Source: Eopsaltria australis
Lineage: Eukaryota; Chordata; Aves; Passeriformes; Petroicidae
Direction: 5' to 3'
NCBI GenBank assembly: GCA_034509425.1
Contig: JAVTVJ010000372.1
Coordinates: forward strand, 1,178,001-1,242,000
DNA: 64,000 bases
Within the stretch, counting starts at the first letter, position 1; every line of letters starts with the position of its first letter. A program made the translations under genes and the position numbers. Shown in pieces: positions 60,905-64,000 of the stretch. The notes beneath the pieces are model-generated. The model saw only the letters and a program-made list of their open reading frames with translations. It had not been told where the DNA came from and did not search any database.

Positions 60905-61134
60905 TAATTAACTTATTTATTATTTTCTACCTCTTTGTAGGATGAAAGCATGAAAACAGACACGTGAAGGGAGGGGAATAAGAATGTTTTCACTGAAATC
61001 ACTAAAAAATTGTGCAATGCTCTGTCTTAAGAGAGGTGGTCATTTTGCTATGGTCCTTCACTTTAATAGTTACATGTGCATTGAAATTCTAACTTGTCAA
61101 AATTGATTTAAAATATGTTAATGCCTTTTCCACT

Positions 61135-61184
61135 ATTCCTTGAATCTATTCCTTGGATCTATTCCCAAATCTATTCATTGAATC
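61135..61184 (+). repeat. Degenerate 12-13 bp tandem repeat, about four units
   Basis: Units attccttgaatct, attccttggatct, attcccaaatct and attcattgaatc follow each other without gaps. Confidence 0.9.
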
Positions 61185-61499
61185 ACGAAACTGTGCTCTT
61201 TTTTTTGTGAAGCATCCCAGCCATAAAGGACACAAAATTGCACCATTAATCTTACAATTATCAGTCTCTTATTCTTACTGTGTGGACAAGCCTACAGATG
61301 GAATGTCATCTCCTCACTCCTGAGTTTGGCAATTGCTGTGAGTTACTGCCCAGGCACCCAACATAGTTTGTGGTCACTGTGTGTTGGATCTGGAACTGCT
61401 TAAAAAGGTTGGAATCGACATAAAGCTTCATGTTGGTTGCTTTAGGAAGAGGGTAGCAAAAGGGCAGGAGAACTTCAATTTATCTAGTGAGTATTGTTG

Positions 61500-61860
61500 A
61501 CATTTTTTGTGTTAACAACGTTAGGAAGTTGCTGACAGTTTGTTTTCTTTATTTTTTCTTGTTTTGCTTAGAATTCTTTGATGGGAACGGAGTTTTTCAT
61601 GCAGAATGAAAGCAAATTGCAAGTAACAGCAGAGTATAAGAGAAGGTGGAATTTTCCTTTCCAGACGTGGCATTTGCTGGAAACCATAAAAATGAAATAA
61701 CAAATTACAGAATGGAGATAATAGCATTTTAGAAAGCCACATTAAATTAGAACAGTTGAAGGCAAATTCTTTGCAGCCGCTAACGCCAAATTATGGATAG
61801 AAAGCCAAGAGGATTCTTAAAGATCTCTTTCTTAATTAATTTAACATTTTCCTTGTTAGC
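61500..61860. promoter_or_regulatory. Candidate conserved non-coding element
   Basis: Non-repetitive, AT-rich, with 'gaatgaaagcaaattgcaag', 'ataaaaatgaaataacaaat' and 'tctttcttaattaatttaac' strings. The texture fits a regulatory element. No alignment was possible. Confidence 0.2.
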
Positions 61861-62089
61861 CTGCAGATCTGCCAGTGTGAATAGCGTGTGTCTTCCCCAT
61901 GGGCTGCAGCTGTCTGGTTTGTTCAGCCTTGGAAACCGTGGGATGGTTTTCCTGCCCGGGACAGGTTGGGATGGGAGGGAGGCTGGGGCGGTGGGAGCCC
62001 ACTGGAGGGCAACCGAGCTCCGTCTGTGTGACCCCTGCTTCTGCCTGACCCTTTGGAAAGAGTTCTGATCTGAACTCTAATAACAGTTT

Positions 62090-62480
62090 ACATTTCCACG
62101 TCCGTATTAGATCTGGGGTTTCATAAAGCCAGGCCAGCACTATATGTTTTTGCTCTCTCAAATATTACATCGTCTATTTATACTGTGTGTTTTTGTAGCC
62201 CATGATGTAATATGACAAAATTTCAGCCATGTGCATCACACATGCAAGTCCGAGCGCAGCTGGGTTGTGTAGCATGGCTGAGGTAATGTCAAGAAATTTC
62301 ATATTATATTTAAAATGACACCTGCAAAAATAATCTTCAATTTGTAATTTAAATACTGTAATACTCAATTATGTGAACTGACAGGAAGTGTCCCAGCGGT
62401 CTTGGAAAATAACATTCTTTTATCCATCGAACCTTTGATGCATTTTTGAACAGCCTTAATGGAAGTTCAGATCATGACCT
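62090..62480. promoter_or_regulatory. Candidate conserved non-coding element with retained CpGs
   Basis: Several CpG dinucleotides survive in an otherwise CpG-poor window ('caagtccgagcgcagctggg' at 62246-62265, 'cagcggtc', 'atccatcgaacc'). They sit beside AT-rich motif-like words ('gatgtaatatgaca', 'atttgtaatttaaatac'). Retained CpG beside such motifs can indicate purifying selection, but this is only suggestive. Confidence 0.25.
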
Positions 62481-64000
62481 TCTGCTTTGAGAGAACACAG
62501 TCAGGGAGGAATAAGATCTTCTCCTGCAGCAAGGTGAAGTCTTCTCTCTGCATATATTTTTGCTTTTTTGCAATGAAATGCCAGCTGTGCTCATTTCATC
62601 ATTATCCAAGTCCAAGGAAAGCTCAAAACTGTAAATCTAGCCTAATTTCTAGTTGTGTGCCTTGCTTACTGCAGCACATGCCTGTCATCTGTAAATATAC
62701 ATCCTGCTTTACTCCTAATGAGAGGCTTCGAAGCTTTTCCTGCAGTCTGCCTCAGTAGCAATCAGAGTCTATTAATGTGGGAATGAGGCTTGTGACTTGG
62801 CCATTGAAAAGCTCAGGAGTCTTCCAGATGCAGGAATAAGTTTCGGAAATCTACTGAGCTGCTTCTTAAGTCCGTCTCTTTTGCTTATTTGGGGGTGGGG
62901 GAATTGTGGGGGAACGACAAGATGTAGGCTTTGTGCAAGTAGGCTATGAATGTGATAGCTCTGGGACTTCCCTCTGTGTAAATTACACCTTCTTCCCTAA
63001 TTCTGTGGCATTTCCCTTATCCACGAGCTGTTTCTTAAGCCTCTTGTGAGCCTTAATAGCCACCCTCTCTAACTTGTACCTGTTATTGGCTTCTGCAAAA
63101 TCTAAGAGATTTCTCTTACGTCCTTTTCCATCATGTACTTTTGAAATACTGAATGTGACTTCCAGAGAGTGGTGCTTTGTGCCACTTAAATAAACTCTGT
63201 TCTTTCCATTCAACTCTGGTAACCTGATACTGAACAATAAATGCTAATAAGTTTCCTGCAGAGTAGAGCTCTTAAGACAGCTTATTTTTCATCCCTCCTT
63301 TCATGTTGTTCCCTTATTGATGACTCAGTCCATACCACAAGTGTTCTTAAAGAAGATAAAATGTAAATAACAGTGGAAGATGCTGGTCTGATAAGGCACT
63401 CAGAAGGACACAGGAAATGCTTCATAAAGAACATTTTTTCTTCACCTGAAGTTGCCCCTTTTAAGTTGCAGTTACTGCCTATTACTCTTTGTAGGCCATT
63501 AAGGACAAAATGTTGCACTAAATAATTAACAACAGCAAATTAATGCTTTGGTCTACTGCAAATGAAGGACACATGCCTTTGCTGACCACCTTGTAGGCTG
63601 GATAGAGGTTTGTTTTCTATTGATAAAAAGCTTTCCTAATCATATTCCTTGTGGGTGAAACTCACTTGCAGTATTGCCTCAGGAGAAGGCCTGGACAACC
63701 CCTGTGGATGTGCACATGGGGAATCAGGAGCAAAAAGTGTGGGAGGGCTTTGTCTGACAGGGAGAAACTCTGTCAAGTGTGAAACAAATGTGCAGGAACT
63801 GCCTGCCATGGCTGCATGTGCAGGATGCACCAAACCTCCGTGTCCCCTGCCCTGTCCAGAGAAGGGTGGCCTGTTACTGAAGGCATCTGAGGGCATCCTT
63901 GCTCCTATCACAAGTCTTCTCCTTTCCTCTCCTATAGCTCTCATGTGCTGAGTTTCCTCCCTTGGACATTGCTCTGGTGGCAAGGAGTACCCCTGCATCC
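62481..64000. other. Right-end non-coding stretch
   Basis: No certain gene. It contains the K/R-rich minus-strand frame listed separately. A stretch at about 63450-63520 faintly resembles an old CR1 tail ('ttttaagttgcagttact' then 'attactctttg'). From 63640 to the end the sequence is GC-richer, with overlapping antiparallel frames of 100 and 120 codons lacking recognised features. Confidence 0.45.
62983..63229 (-). other. Open frame with splice-like borders, possible exon (unproven)
   Basis: The minus strand is open for about 80 codons, ending at TAA (62983-62985). The product is lysine/arginine-rich with a basic stretch AIKAHKRLKKQL near its C-terminal end. It has no ATG start; the frame's first start-like codon is TTG. 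An AG acceptor-like site (TTATTGTTCAG) falls just before 63229 and an AAG/GTGTAA donor-like site at 62989/62988, which would define a 241-base exon. I recognise no family. Purine-rich strand composition alone can yield such a frame, so I do not call it a CDS. Confidence 0.12.

Larger units (their letters stand above)
58364..61499. other. Non-coding stretch with several simple repeats
   Basis: No gene recognised. It includes several tandem and homopolymer tracts listed separately. The 59440-59730 portion has an enhancer-like texture (TAATTATTCATTTTAACTAG-type strings) but nothing that I can prove. Confidence 0.5.

Noticed and set aside
63450..63520. Further old CR1 tail
   Set aside because: Resemblance is limited to two short blocks; not enough to call an element.
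1..64000. CRISPR arrays, phage, operons, tRNA or rRNA genes
   Set aside because: No regularly spaced repeats, operon-like gene order, cloverleaf B-box strings or rRNA-like stretches were found; composition and CR1 content indicate a bird-like genome.

Overview
This window reads as vertebrate, most probably avian (passerine-like), nuclear non-coding DNA: a long intron or an intergenic stretch. I find no protein-coding gene, no rRNA or tRNA gene, no CRISPR array and no bacterial or phage operon. Evidence: (1) base composition is AT-rich (about 40% G+C by eye) with scarce CpG; (2) open frames are short, lie on both strands, and the longest ones checked begin at TTG or GTG rather than ATG; (3) the only abundant interspersed repeats are CR1 LINE fragments, including forms typical of birds, and I see no convincing SINE.

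Layout. 1-5.8 kb: unremarkable, with a C/A homopolymer tract and a GC-richer block ending in a TATA-like box. 5.8-13.2 kb: an ancient CR1, a purine-rich stretch, a second GC-richer block with a TATA-like box and donor-like site, a 55-bp direct repeat spaced 2.66 kb apart, and three further CR1 fragments. 13.2-20 kb: AT-rich, with two very old CR1 relics. 20.1-23.3 kb: GC-richer blocks, then a cluster of decayed palindromic elements built on the core TGAAGTCA/TGACTTCA. 24.8-34.6 kb: AT-rich sequence with several stretches that look like conserved regulatory elements and some small tandem repeats. 35.4-36.7 kb: a degraded plus-strand CR1/L3-type ORF2 relic. 38-51.2 kb: four more CR1 fragments, the last bracketed by TA microsatellites. 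51-64 kb: a plus-strand CR1 3' end, short tandem duplications, homopolymer and AT microsatellites, and possible conserved non-coding elements near 59.5 and 61.5-62.5 kb.

No genes act together here. The window records layered retroposition of CR1 over a long period, older palindromic transposon relics, local slippage repeats, and possibly some cis-regulatory elements belonging to a gene outside the window. I found no convincing undescribed system. The best leads are the palindrome cluster at 20.7-23.3 kb, the ancient LINE relics at 35.4-36.7 and 44.5-45.4 kb, the candidate conserved elements, and one lysine/arginine-rich open frame at the right end with possible splice-like borders. Family assignments rest on remembered consensus features, not on a database search.
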